From Ignavibacteriota bacterium (GTDB lineage Bacteria > Bacteroidota > Ignavibacteria > Tepidaquicellales > OLB5), in the NCBI GenBank assembly GCA_003820375.1, contig RPQH01000002.1, forward strand, positions 40,587 through 104,586: 64,000 nt of DNA, written 5' to 3'. The first letter of the stretch is position 1, and every line of letters begins with the position of its first letter. The position numbers were made by a program, and so were the translations under genes. Shown one piece after another: positions 26,795 through 35,923 of the stretch. The notes under the pieces were generated by a model that saw nothing but the letters and a program-made list of their open reading frames with translations, searched no databases and was not told the DNA's origin.

Positions 26795-28375
26795 ATGAAA
26801 AAATTTGCTGAGTTTTTTGCATGTCTTGACCAAACCAACAAGACAAATGATAAGATAACAATATTAAAAGATTATCTTGAATCCGCACCGGATGAAGATA
26901 AGCTGTGGACATTATATTTATTTTCGGGAAGAAAAATAAAGCGGCAGTTCAATTCAACTAAGCTTGCTTTGTGGGCAGTTGAGTATGCAGGTATTCCGGA
27001 CTGGCTCTTCAATGAATCATATCACTCCGTAGGTGACCTTGCTGAAGTAATTGCTTTAATACTTCCCAAGCCGTTAGGTGAATCAACCCAAACATTAACT
27101 CACTGGATAAAATATCTTGATGAGCTAACTGATAAGGATGAAGAGACTAAGAAGAAAAAAATAATCGATGCTTGGAGATGTTTTGACCAGACAGAAAGAT
27201 TTGTATTCAATAAAATTATTACAGGCGGTTTCAGGGTTGGCATATCGCAAAATAATTTAGTGCGTGCAGTTGCAGAGTTAACAGGAATCGAAACAAATAT
27301 TATTGCCCATAAGTTAATGGGGAACTGGCATCCTGATACAGTGACGTTCAAAGAGCTTGTTTATGCAGGTGATGGTTATGATGATGTTTCGAAGCCGTAC
27401 CCGTTCTTCCTTGCACATCCTATTGAAAGCAAGCCTGAAGACCTTGGTTTACCGGAAGACTGGATGGCAGAATGGAAATGGGATGGAATCCGCTCACAGG
27501 TAATTTTGAGAAAAGGAGAATTGTTTATCTGGACAAGGGGAGAAGACCTTGTCACTGAAAAATTTCCCGAGCTTCATATATTGAATAAGCTGCTGCCTAA
27601 CGGCACCGTGATTGATGGTGAGATAATGTGTTACTGCGAAAGTAAACCGATGGCTTTTAATGTGCTGCAAACAAGAATTGGCAGGAAGAATGTTACTCAG
27701 AAAATATTGAAGGAAGCACCTGCTGCAGTAATTGGCTATGATATAATAGAACATATGAATAAGGATATAAGGCATTATCCATTAACTGAACGAAGGGAAA
27801 TACTTGAATCCGTTATTAATAAAGCGAACTGTCCCGCTCTTATTCTTTCACCTGTAATAAATTATTCATCATGGGAAGAGCTTGCAAAGATAAGAGACCG
27901 CTCAAGGGAAGAGCTTACCGAAGGTGTAATGTTAAAGCGGAAAATATCCCAGTACCAGGTAGGTAGAAAAAAAGGCGACTGGTGGAAATGGAAAATTGAC
28001 CCGTATTCATTTGATGGTGTTATGATATATGCTCAGAAAGGGCATGGCAAAAGAGCTGACCTGTTCACTGATTACACTTTCGCTGTGTGGGATGGTGATA
28101 ACCTTGTGACTGTAACTAAAGCATACTCGGGATTAACTGATGAAGAGATAAAAGAAGTGGATAAGTTTGTAAAGCTGAATACACTGGAGAAGTTTGGTCC
28201 AGTAAGAACAGTAAAGCCCGAGTTGGTATTTGAAATCGCTTTTGAAGGGATAGCGCTTTCAACCAGGCATAAATCGGGAGTAGCATTGCGTTTCCCGAGG
28301 ATTGCACGATGGCGGCATGATAAGAAAGTAGAAGAAGCAGATACGCTGGAGAATTTAAGAAAACTATTATCTTAG
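26795..28375 (+). CDS. ATP-dependent DNA ligase (repair-associated)
   Basis: This 526-residue enzyme seals DNA nicks using ATP. An N-terminal DNA-binding domain (about 1-200) precedes the adenylation domain with motif I E-W-K-W-D-G-I-R (catalytic Lys 228), motif III I-D-G-E-I (273-277) and motif V with M-L-K-R-K. The C-terminal OB domain follows, with W-W-K-W-K at the junction. Length and architecture fit the bacterial family that travels with a dedicated exonuclease, helicase and phosphoesterase, not the NHEJ LigD. Dispersed repeat B provides the upstream region. A TA pair and the helicase gene follow on the same strand. Confidence 0.95.
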   Translation: MKKFAEFFACLDQTNKTNDKITILKDYLESAPDEDKLWTLYLFSGRKIKRQFNSTKLALWAVEYAGIPDWLFNESYHSVGDLAEVIALILPKPLGESTQTLTHWIKYLDELTDKDEETKKKKIIDAWRCFDQTERFVFNKIITGGFRVGISQNNLVRAVAELTGIETNIIAHKLMGNWHPDTVTFKELVYAGDGYDDVSKPYPFFLAHPIESKPEDLGLPEDWMAEWKWDGIRSQVILRKGELFIWTRGEDLVTEKFPELHILNKLLPNGTVIDGEIMCYCESKPMAFNVLQTRIGRKNVTQKILKEAPAAVIGYDIIEHMNKDIRHYPLTERREILESVINKANCPALILSPVINYSSWEELAKIRDRSREELTEGVMLKRKISQYQVGRKKGDWWKWKIDPYSFDGVMIYAQKGHGKRADLFTDYTFAVWDGDNLVTVTKAYSGLTDEEIKEVDKFVKLNTLEKFGPVRTVKPELVFEIAFEGIALSTRHKSGVALRFPRIARWRHDKKVEEADTLENLRKLLS

Positions 28376-28427
28376 TAATTCACAATTTAGTGTCTGGCAA
28401 ATTGTTTTTGTCACCATAAATTTATTA

Positions 28428-28455
28428 TATTTGTATACCAAATGGGATACAAATA
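28428..28455. promoter_or_regulatory. Operator-like palindrome of the DinJ-YafQ operon
   Basis: Perfect 9-bp arms tatttgtat and atacaaata surround 10 bp whose centre is also nearly symmetrical (acc-aaat-ggg). It lies 17 bp upstream of the antitoxin ATG. Ribbon-helix-helix antitoxins of the DinJ family bind such palindromes to repress their own operon. Confidence 0.7.
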
Positions 28456-28471
28456 TAGAAATGAGGTATAA

Positions 28472-28732
28472 ATGCCTAAAAATGCAATGATAAGAGCCCG
28501 TACAGAATCTAAATTAAAACGGGAAACAGAACTGATATTCAAAAAACTTGGTATGACACCAACTGAAGCCATTAATATTTTTTACAATCAGGTCCGGCTT
28601 AGAAAAGGCATTCCATTTAACATAGAAATACCGAACAAGATTACAAAGGATACGCTGGATAAATCAAGCAAACGTAAAAATTTAAAGACCTTCAAAACAG
28701 TTGAAGATTTGCTGACTGATTTGAAAAAGTGA
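28472..28732 (+). CDS. dinJ: RelB/DinJ-family antitoxin
   Basis: This 86-residue antitoxin has an N-terminal ribbon-helix-helix (M-I-R-A-R-T-E-S-K-L-K-x-E-x-E, then L-G-M-T-P-T-E-A-I-N-I-F-Y-N-Q-V), the DinJ signature. It also has I-P-F-N-I-E-I-P and a basic C-terminal tail (about 55-86) that would wrap and neutralise the toxin. It starts at ATG after a GAGGT ribosome site. Its stop overlaps the toxin start (GTGA, 28729-28732), giving translational coupling. It probably autoregulates through the palindrome just upstream. Confidence 0.9.
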   Translation: MPKNAMIRARTESKLKRETELIFKKLGMTPTEAINIFYNQVRLRKGIPFNIEIPNKITKDTLDKSSKRKNLKTFKTVEDLLTDLKK

Positions 28733-28998
28733 AGAAAATATCAAGGACTAACCGGTTCAAGAAAGATTACAAGCTAATGATGAAACGCAGTAAGGCAATT
28801 GAGCTGCTTGATAAATTAATTATTAAACTTTTTAATGAAGAGAAATTGGAAGTAAAATACAAGGATCATCAATTAATGGGTATATACAGAGATAGTAGAG
28901 AGTGCCATGTAGAACCGGATTGGTTGTTGATTTATAGAATTGAAAATGATGAGTTGATATTAGAAAGAACCGGATCGCATTCAGATCTATTTGAATGA
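28729..28998 (+). CDS. yafQ: YafQ-family mRNA interferase toxin
   Basis: This 89-residue RelE-superfamily toxin cuts mRNA on the ribosome. Typical marks are T-x-x-F-K-K-D-Y-K, Y-K-D-H-x-L-x-G, R-E-C-H-V-E-P-D-W-L-L-I-Y and the C-terminal R-T-G-S-H-S-D-L-F with the catalytic His. The GTG start overlaps the antitoxin stop. Its own stop overlaps the ATG of the helicase gene (ATGA, 28995-28998), so toxin and helicase translation may be linked. All expected residues look intact, so it should be active. Confidence 0.92.
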   Translation: MKKISRTNRFKKDYKLMMKRSKAIELLDKLIIKLFNEEKLEVKYKDHQLMGIYRDSRECHVEPDWLLIYRIENDELILERTGSHSDLFE

Positions 28999-31457
28999 AA
29001 ACTTCATACAATATTGTTTTAAACTGGTTCACTTCCAATGGATGGACGCCGTTTGAATTTCAGAAAGAGGTTTGGGATTTATACCTGAAAGGTTACAGCG
29101 GATTGCTTAACGCTCCAACAGGAAGCGGTAAAACATATGCTCTCTGGCTTCCGGTTATAATTGATTGGATAAATAAACATCCGAAAGATTATAAGAAGAA
29201 GAGACATAATAAGCTTCAATTGTTATGGATAACTCCGCTTAAAGCATTATCGAAAGATATTCAGAAAGCACTTCACAGGACCGTTACCGATTTAGAAATA
29301 CCATGGAATATTGCTGTAAGAACCGGCGACACATCCACGGCAAAGAAGCTTCAGCAGAAAACCAAAATTCCGGAAGTGTTAATTACAACACCCGAAAGCT
29401 TGCATGTATTGTTAGCTCAAAAGGATTATGCAGACTTATTCAGTAACCTGACAACTGTTGTGATTGATGAATGGCATGAGCTCCTTGGCAGTAAACGCGG
29501 TGTGCAGGTTGAGCTTGGTCTCTCAAGATTGAAGGCATTAAAGAAGGATTTGAAGATTTGGGGAGTCTCGGCTACTATTGGGAACCTTGATGAAGCCAAA
29601 GATGTACTTCTTGGAAGCGATGCTAATAACAGGAAGACCAAAATTGTTAAAGCGGAGCTTTACAAGAAAATTGAGATAGAATCCGTTTTACCGGATGAAG
29701 TTGAGAAGTTTCCATGGACAGGGCATTTAGGGATAAGACTTCTTCCAAAGATAATCCCTATCATCGATGCCAGCAGGACAACTTTGATATTTACAAATGT
29801 CCGTTCACAGTGTGAGATATGGTTTCAGAAGTTAATTGATTATCATCCGGAGCTTGCTGGTGTAATTGCACTGCATCACGGTTCAATAGACAGGAAGATA
29901 CGCGACTGGGTAGAAAGCGCATTGCATAGGGAAAAACTGAAGGTTGTAGTTTGTACATCAAGCTTAGATTTAGGAGTTGATTTCCGTCCTGTTGAAACGG
30001 TGATACAGATTGGAAGTCCGAAAGGAGTAGCAAGGTTTCTGCAGAGAGCAGGCAGAAGCGGACATCAACCCGGTGCAGTAAGCAAGATATATTTCGTACC
30101 GACACATTCACTTGAGCTTGTTGAAGCTGCGGCTCTTAAGCAGGCTATCAAAGATAAACAGTTTGAAAACCGCGACCCGTATATTAAACCTTATGATGTG
30201 CTTATTCAATATCTTGTTACCTTAGCAGTATCAAACGGCTTTGACCCTGTTAAGACATTTCATGAAGTTAAAACAACATTTGCATATGAGTCATTAACAG
30301 AAAGTGAATGGCAATGGATTGTGGATTTTATTCACAGCGGCGGAAAGACTCTTACAAGCTATGATGAATATAATAAAGTAGTAAAGGAAGATGGAGTGTT
30401 TATAGTAAATGACAGGAAAAAAGCAATCAGGCACAAGATGGGAATAGGTACTATTGTAAGCGACGCAAGCATGAGCGTAAAGTTATTGACAGGCAAGAAC
30501 CTCGGCTCGGTGGAAGAGGGATTTATAACAAGATTAAAGACAGGTGACATCTTCTCTTTTGCAGGAAGGACACTTGAACTGCTTTATTTAAGAGGCATGA
30601 CTGCATATGTAAAGAAAGCTAAAGCTAAAAATGCAATTGTCCCAAGCTGGCTTGGAGGCAGGATGCCGTTATCATCACAGCTATCGCAGTACTTAAGGAT
30701 TAAGATTGATGAAGCAGGCAGAGGAATAACGGAAGATATTGAAATAAAAGAGATACAGCCGATTATTAATTTGCAGCAACGCTGGTCAAAGGTGCCTTCC
30801 CAAAACGAACTGCTGATAGAAAAAATAAAAACAAGGGAAGGGTATCATTTATTTATCTATCCTTTTGAAGGAAGACTGGTGCATGAAGGTATGGGTGCTT
30901 TAATTGCATACAGGTTAGCTAAGTATATGCCGATTACATTTACCATTGCAATGAATGACTACGGTTTTGAGCTACTTTCAGATAAGGATTTTGATGCTGA
31001 GTATGCATTGAGCCACGGCTTATTCAGTAATGAGAATTTAACTAACGACATACAGGCAAGCATTAACAGCATTGAAATGGCAAAGAGGAAGTTCAGGGAG
31101 ATAGCAAGGGTTTCCGGCTTGATTTTCCAGGGTTACCCCGGGAGCCAAAAGACTAACAGGAACATACAGGCATCATCGGAACTGCTGTTTGATGTGTTTT
31201 CAAGATATGAGCCGGATAACCTGTTATTGAAACAGGCATATGAAGAGATGCTGTATTTCCAGTTGGAAGAAGCAAGGTTAAGGCAGGCACTGGACAGGAT
31301 AAATTCACAGAAGATAATATTGACATATCCTAAGCGGCCAACTCCGTTTGCTTTCCCGATACTTGTGGATAGTATGAGAGAGAAGCTCAGCACAGAGAAG
31401 CTTTCTGCAAGAGTGATGAAGATGCAATTGCAGTTGGAGAAATGGGCCGAACAATGA
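28995..31457 (+). CDS. DNA-ligase-associated Lhr-like DEXH helicase
   Basis: This 820-residue superfamily 2 DNA helicase of the Lhr-like, ligase-associated type has Q-motif and Walker A A-P-T-G-S-G-K-T (40-47), T-P-x-K-A-L, T-T-P-E-S-L, DEXH box D-E-W-H (158-161), S-A-T, and the second RecA domain with R-A-G-R-S-G-H. A winged-helix and Lhr-core-like C-terminal region follows (about 440-820). It is expected to work with the ligase (26795) and exonuclease (21150) in a DNA damage pathway; the usual metallophosphoesterase gene is not in the window. It starts at ATG inside the yafQ stop, so it is most likely in one transcript with the TA pair. Nothing looks truncated. Confidence 0.95.
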   Translation: MKTSYNIVLNWFTSNGWTPFEFQKEVWDLYLKGYSGLLNAPTGSGKTYALWLPVIIDWINKHPKDYKKKRHNKLQLLWITPLKALSKDIQKALHRTVTDLEIPWNIAVRTGDTSTAKKLQQKTKIPEVLITTPESLHVLLAQKDYADLFSNLTTVVIDEWHELLGSKRGVQVELGLSRLKALKKDLKIWGVSATIGNLDEAKDVLLGSDANNRKTKIVKAELYKKIEIESVLPDEVEKFPWTGHLGIRLLPKIIPIIDASRTTLIFTNVRSQCEIWFQKLIDYHPELAGVIALHHGSIDRKIRDWVESALHREKLKVVVCTSSLDLGVDFRPVETVIQIGSPKGVARFLQRAGRSGHQPGAVSKIYFVPTHSLELVEAAALKQAIKDKQFENRDPYIKPYDVLIQYLVTLAVSNGFDPVKTFHEVKTTFAYESLTESEWQWIVDFIHSGGKTLTSYDEYNKVVKEDGVFIVNDRKKAIRHKMGIGTIVSDASMSVKLLTGKNLGSVEEGFITRLKTGDIFSFAGRTLELLYLRGMTAYVKKAKAKNAIVPSWLGGRMPLSSQLSQYLRIKIDEAGRGITEDIEIKEIQPIINLQQRWSKVPSQNELLIEKIKTREGYHLFIYPFEGRLVHEGMGALIAYRLAKYMPITFTIAMNDYGFELLSDKDFDAEYALSHGLFSNENLTNDIQASINSIEMAKRKFREIARVSGLIFQGYPGSQKTNRNIQASSELLFDVFSRYEPDNLLLKQAYEEMLYFQLEEARLRQALDRINSQKIILTYPKRPTPFAFPILVDSMREKLSTEKLSARVMKMQLQLEKWAEQ

Positions 31458-31516
31458 GCAATGAACAATTGGCAATGAGCAATAATCAATGAAGAATGAA
31501 GGATGAAACTGTAAAC

Positions 31517-33922
31517 TTATTTTATTAAGACCATCTTTTTTGATTCAACAAAACCGCCTGATGATAATGTATAGAAATATGTACCTGTTGAAAAACCGGA
31601 TGCATTAAAATCGACCGAATAATGCCCTGCTTTTAATCCTTCATTAACAAGTGTGGCAATTTCTTTTCCCTGAACATCAAACACTTTAAGAGTCACAAAT
31701 TCTGAGTAGTTGGGAATTGCAAAGTTTATCTTTGTTGAAGGATTAAACGGATTAGGATAATTCTGGCTTAGCTCGTATGATGACGGAATTTCCGATGAAA
31801 TTGGTCTTATACCAATTGTCAATCCATCATAGATATATGTGCCGTTGCCTGTTGTTCCTATCCAGAGCTGGTTTGTATTATAAGGGTTAATTGATAAGCT
31901 TGTTGTATTCGGCAGCCGGTGATTGTAGTTTGTAATTTCATCCCATGTATTGCCATTATCAGTTGTTTTATAAATTTTGTTAAACGTATCGCCCGTTCTT
32001 CTGCCATATGCGGTAATTATATTTCCTGCAGCATCAACCTGCTCAGCACTTACCCATCCTGCCACATTGTTCCAGCTTGTCCCGCCATCTGTCGTTTTAA
32101 ACAATCCGCTTTCACTGATTGCAATATAAAAAAGATTTTGGATTGAAGGATGGATAACTAAAGTCCCTGCATTTTTATAACCTGTTACGACCTGGTTTTT
32201 CAAGCTCCAGTTTTTGCCTTCATCATTACTTTCATAAAACCCGCCGCCATTGCCTTCAAAATATCCGTAACGTTTCATTGTATTAACGGGGTCTTTGCCA
32301 AGTCCATAAAAATTATAAAATACTGCCGGAGCCATTATATCTGATGATAAACCGTTTGCTCTCGTAAAGCTCCCGCCGCCGTTTACGCTCCAGTAAATAC
32401 CGCCAATATTTCCAATGGTAGAATAGTCTCCTCCAACATATACTATGAGTTGATTTGCATCTGTGTTGGAAGCGACACCAGCAATAATAGGTCTGTTGGC
32501 AGTGTTTGGAATACCTGCTGCAATCATTTTAGTATAATTAGCTCCATTGTTATTTGTAACAAAAACACCGGGTACTTCACCCTGGTAAATATTTCCGCCG
32601 ACTAAATAATGCTTTAATGGATTTGCAGCAGTTGTAAGAATTGCCGTACCGTTTGAAAAATCCTGAAGTATATTAAATGAATAAAAAGCATAGTCAGTTA
32701 TTTCACCATCATTTCCGCCGTTTGTAATTCTTCCCATTGTCAGGTCACCCATCGGAAGATAAATAAAATTCGGGTCGGTAAGATGAAAATATGTTTTATA
32801 CATTACAGGGATATTAATACCATGAGTTGCATATCTCCAGTTTTGTCCGCCATCGGTTGATTTGATACAGCCGAAACCTCCTGACATATACCATTCATTA
32901 GGATTTGCAGGGTTTTGCATAAAATGATTTCTTGCCCATTCCACTGTATTCCAGTTGTAGGAGTGTTTTGGTTTTGGAGGAAGCAGTGTCATAGGTAAAA
33001 CCGTGGGAAATGTTGCACCGCCATCATTTGATAATCTTGTTAAGTCCATTCTGCCTGCAACAATTTTATTTTCGCTTCCCATAAAGTGAACTGCGCATAA
33101 ATTTCCCTGACCCGTCTCAAACCCGGGAACATTCGTCCATGTACCGGATGAAAATTTCGCTAAGCTTTCGTTATAGGCAACAAAAACGGTTCCATCGGTT
33201 TTAACAAGTATTCTGAAAACCACATTCTGAATATCCCCTGCATTTCTTTGCTGGCCCCAGCTATTACCGGCGTTTGTAGAACGCCATACACCTGCAGAGG
33301 TTGTTCCTGTCTGTGAACCAACCCATACTTCTGCATTGTTACCGGTTGTTCCCGGTTTTATTGCAATTGACGAGATATTTCCTGAAACTATTGCAGGACT
33401 CACAACCTGGTTCCACGTAATTCCATTGTCGGTGCTTTTATAAACGCCGCTTCCTCTTCCGCCGCAATAAACAATATTCGGATTATTGGGGTCTATCACA
33501 ATACATTCACCGCCCCATCTGATATCATCATTACCACTGAAATTAATGTTAGTTAATACATGAGCCCATGTTAATCCGCCATCCTGTGTTTTCCACACCC
33601 CTCTTCCGGGGTCATTCTCTCTGTAAGATGTTCCGCATGCTATATAAACTGTATTGCTGCTTACCGGGTGGACAGCAAGCCCCTGGATATATAAACCGGC
33701 AAGTGTTTGAGCATATTGGGAAATAAAAAGCCAGTTATTTCCGCCGTCTGTACTTTTGAAAGCACCGCCTACATCGGTACGTGCATACAGAATTGAACCG
33801 TCAAAACTATACTTTACAGCAGTTACCCAGCCCGCTCCTTCAAAATTTACAGGTCTGAATGTTTGAGCTTGTGTGTAGTTCATCGCTGTAAAAACAATGA
33901 TTAAAGTAAAAAATCTTTTCAT
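31517..33922 (-). CDS. GH74-like/BNR propeller secreted protein with T9SS sorting domain
   Basis: This 801-residue protein has a signal peptide (about 1-19) and then a tandem propeller resembling GH74 xyloglucan-active enzymes. It has G-A-G-W-V-T-A-V-K-Y, L-Y-A-R-T-D-V-G-G-A-F (the position of one catalytic Asp in GH74), W-K-T-Q-D-G-G-x-T-W, G-G-E-C-I-V-I-D-P-N-N-P-N-I-V-Y and further S-T-D-G-G-x-N-W repeats through ~700. A sorting domain follows (about 720-801, Q-N-Y-P-N-P-F-N-P-S, ending M-V-L-I-K). In GH74 the second acid lies in the second propeller; it was not securely placed here, so activity on xyloglucan or another glucan is inferred. The gene converges on the helicase gene with a 59-bp gap. 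Confidence 0.85.
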   Translation of the reverse strand: MKRFFTLIIVFTAMNYTQAQTFRPVNFEGAGWVTAVKYSFDGSILYARTDVGGAFKSTDGGNNWLFISQYAQTLAGLYIQGLAVHPVSSNTVYIACGTSYRENDPGRGVWKTQDGGLTWAHVLTNINFSGNDDIRWGGECIVIDPNNPNIVYCGGRGSGVYKSTDNGITWNQVVSPAIVSGNISSIAIKPGTTGNNAEVWVGSQTGTTSAGVWRSTNAGNSWGQQRNAGDIQNVVFRILVKTDGTVFVAYNESLAKFSSGTWTNVPGFETGQGNLCAVHFMGSENKIVAGRMDLTRLSNDGGATFPTVLPMTLLPPKPKHSYNWNTVEWARNHFMQNPANPNEWYMSGGFGCIKSTDGGQNWRYATHGINIPVMYKTYFHLTDPNFIYLPMGDLTMGRITNGGNDGEITDYAFYSFNILQDFSNGTAILTTAANPLKHYLVGGNIYQGEVPGVFVTNNNGANYTKMIAAGIPNTANRPIIAGVASNTDANQLIVYVGGDYSTIGNIGGIYWSVNGGGSFTRANGLSSDIMAPAVFYNFYGLGKDPVNTMKRYGYFEGNGGGFYESNDEGKNWSLKNQVVTGYKNAGTLVIHPSIQNLFYIAISESGLFKTTDGGTSWNNVAGWVSAEQVDAAGNIITAYGRRTGDTFNKIYKTTDNGNTWDEITNYNHRLPNTTSLSINPYNTNQLWIGTTGNGTYIYDGLTIGIRPISSEIPSSYELSQNYPNPFNPSTKINFAIPNYSEFVTLKVFDVQGKEIATLVNEGLKAGHYSVDFNASGFSTGTYFYTLSSGGFVESKKMVLIK

Positions 33923-33979
33923 GATTTTAATATATTAATTGATTGAAAAATAATTTTCTTATACGGAAGTATTTACAAG

Positions 33980-34347
33980 ATATATTAATTCAGAAAATAG
34001 GATATCATTCACCGGCTCAGCAAAAAAAGATATGAAGTGAAAATCTGAAGATATGGTAAAAAGTTCTAAGGTTTGTAAGGTTTGTAAGGTTTGTAAGGTT
34101 TGTAAGGTTTGTAAGGTTTATAAGGTTTATAAGGTTTGTAAGGTTTGTAAGGTTTATAAGGTTTTCTCACTCCTCTTTCAATTGAAGATCTCTGTACTTG
34201 CGAATGTCACTATCTCACTATTTCACAATCTCACTATTTAATAGTGACACTCACAGTACAGAAATTTTCAATCTTTCAATTTTTAACCTGTAACTTGTAA
34301 CCTGCAACCTGTAACCTGTAACCACCAACTCGTCATTCGTCATTGTT
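33980..34347. repeat. 9-bp tandem array taaggtttg and flanking word repeats
   Basis: Eleven exact-register copies of a 9-bp unit (taaggtttg, sometimes taaggttta) run from 34067 to 34165. A second degenerate array (cctgtaacctgcaacctgtaa-type, about 34285-34335) lies close to the end of the leftward cyclodeaminase-family gene. The arrays fill the 425-bp gap. An apparent small reading frame through the first array (K-V-C-K-V-C...) is only the translated repeat. Confidence 0.85.
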
Positions 34348-35325
34348 TTAAACTTCCACTTCGCAGCCGATACCTTTTTCAATAGCCATATCGTAAACCA
34401 GCTTTGCAGCCGCGGCATCCTGAATTGCTAAGCCGTTAGACTTGAATAATGTTATCTCTTCATCATTCACTCTTCCGGGTTTTTTGCACGTTATTATTTC
34501 ACCAAGCTCTGCATAAAAATGTGACTCATTTATAACACCATCTTTAATTGGAATCATTATATCACCTGCTTCGCTAAGGCATGCTGTTTTTGAATCACCG
34601 ATAAACTTAGACCTTTTAATTATTGCTTCATCAAGCTCTCTAGCATTTGGAGTGTGGCTTCCGATTCCGTTGATATGCGTACCGGGCTTTACTTTATTTC
34701 CATCAAAAAGAGGAACAGATGATGAGGTAGCCGTGCAAATAATATCGGTGTTCAATACATCATCTACCGAAGAAGCAATTATCATTTCCATATCAAGCTT
34801 GGTACTCATTTCATTAACAAATTTATCAAGAGCAGCAAAGTTCAGGTCATATATATAAGCTTTTGTAATTTTTCTGGCATGCGCTATTGCCCATAATTGC
34901 ATCTTTGCCTGTACACCTGCACCAAAGATTCCTGCGGTTAAGTTATCACCTTTTTTTGCAAGATACTTAGTTGCGACACCGCTTGCTGCACCGGTTCTTA
35001 CTGCTGTTAAATATCCGGCATCCATTATACAGATAACTTCACCTGTTTCAGGATTTTGCAGTAAAAGCTTTCCAATTGTGGTCGGTATGTTATATTTAGC
35101 AGGATTATTTTTATAAACTGTAACGACTTTACAGGCAAGTGCTTTCATCTCTTTAAGATAAGCGGGCATATAAAGCGCAAGCCCCTCAGGTGGAAGAATA
35201 CTGTTGCGAAGCGGCAATACTGCTGTCCCATTGGATAGTTCCGCGAATGCCTTTTCAACAACATTCATGCATGCCTGCATTTCAAGTAAGGAAACAACAT
35301 CATTCCGGTTTAATAGAAGTGTCAT
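34348..35325 (-). CDS. Ornithine cyclodeaminase/mu-crystallin family dehydrogenase
   Basis: This 325-residue NAD(P)-dependent enzyme belongs to the family that includes ornithine cyclodeaminase, archaeal alanine dehydrogenase and ketimine reductases. It shows C-K-V-V-T-V-Y-x-N-N-P near residue 70, the G-K-L-L-L-Q-x-P-E-T-G-E stretch, R-T-G-A-A-S-G-V-A-T (about 110-119), the Rossmann G-I-F-G-A-G-V-Q-A (about 132-140) and N-G-I-G-S-H-T-P (about 218-225). Length is normal. The exact substrate cannot be read from sequence. It is transcribed away from the aminotransferase gene at 35924, so a joint role in amino acid turnover is possible. Confidence 0.88.
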   Translation of the reverse strand: MTLLLNRNDVVSLLEMQACMNVVEKAFAELSNGTAVLPLRNSILPPEGLALYMPAYLKEMKALACKVVTVYKNNPAKYNIPTTIGKLLLQNPETGEVICIMDAGYLTAVRTGAASGVATKYLAKKGDNLTAGIFGAGVQAKMQLWAIAHARKITKAYIYDLNFAALDKFVNEMSTKLDMEMIIASSVDDVLNTDIICTATSSSVPLFDGNKVKPGTHINGIGSHTPNARELDEAIIKRSKFIGDSKTACLSEAGDIMIPIKDGVINESHFYAELGEIITCKKPGRVNDEEITLFKSNGLAIQDAAAAKLVYDMAIEKGIGCEVEV

Positions 35326-35427
35326 ATTTAGCTCCTTTAATATATATTAATATAAAATGACAATTTTCAAAAAAGAACGGGGAATATTTTAAATTAATAT
35401 AATAAGGTTGAAATAAACATGAGAAAA

Positions 35428-35822
35428 GAGTTCTGAGAGTTCAGGAGTTCGGGAGTTCGGGAGTTTGGGAGTTTGAGAGTTCTTAGAGTTCGGAAAGTTC
35501 GATGAGTAACACAACACCTCTTTCCCAAATTTTCATTAGATCCCTGTGGGACAAATTGGGAAAACACATAAGGATCTATGACATGTTTATGTGCAATTGT
35601 AAATCCTCCCGGTCATCTTAAGCTGACGCTTGTGTCAGGTGAATCTTAGGAAATTTAAATTCTTTTTTTGCCTATCATAATAATCGGTTAATCTAAATTC
35701 ATCCTTACATTCAAACTAACACCTGACACTGCCCCTACTCTACAAACTCTCCGAACTCTCCGAACTCTCCGAACTCTCAAACTCTCAAACTCTCAAACAC
35801 TCAGAACTCTCAGAACTCTTAA
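35428..35822. repeat. Mirror pair of short-word arrays flanking 240 bp
   Basis: A G-rich array (gagttcggg/gagtttggg units, 35428-35505) and a C-rich array made of the complementary words (ccgaactct/caaactct units, 35745-35822) face each other in the 598-bp gap between divergent genes, so they could pair as long imperfect arms. Between them lie smaller inverted pairs (cccaaatt/aattggg, gtgtcaggtg/cacctgacac). No gene is present. The promoters of both divergent genes must lie in or around this block. Confidence 0.75.
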
Positions 35823-35923
35823 AATATTTTTCAGACACGTGAATTTTAAAACAAAATTTTTCATTTAATTAGTAACTCTTATTCTCATTCTGAATTGTCA
35901 AAAATTAAAGAGAAAGAAGCTCA

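Noticed and set aside
34067..34165. Possible CRISPR-like array
   Set aside because: Units are 9 bp and directly adjacent with no spacers, and no cas genes are present.
34053..34241. Small reading frame with K-V-C-K-V-C repeats
   Set aside because: It is just the 9-bp taaggtttg array translated; it lacks a ribosome site and any protein-like composition.
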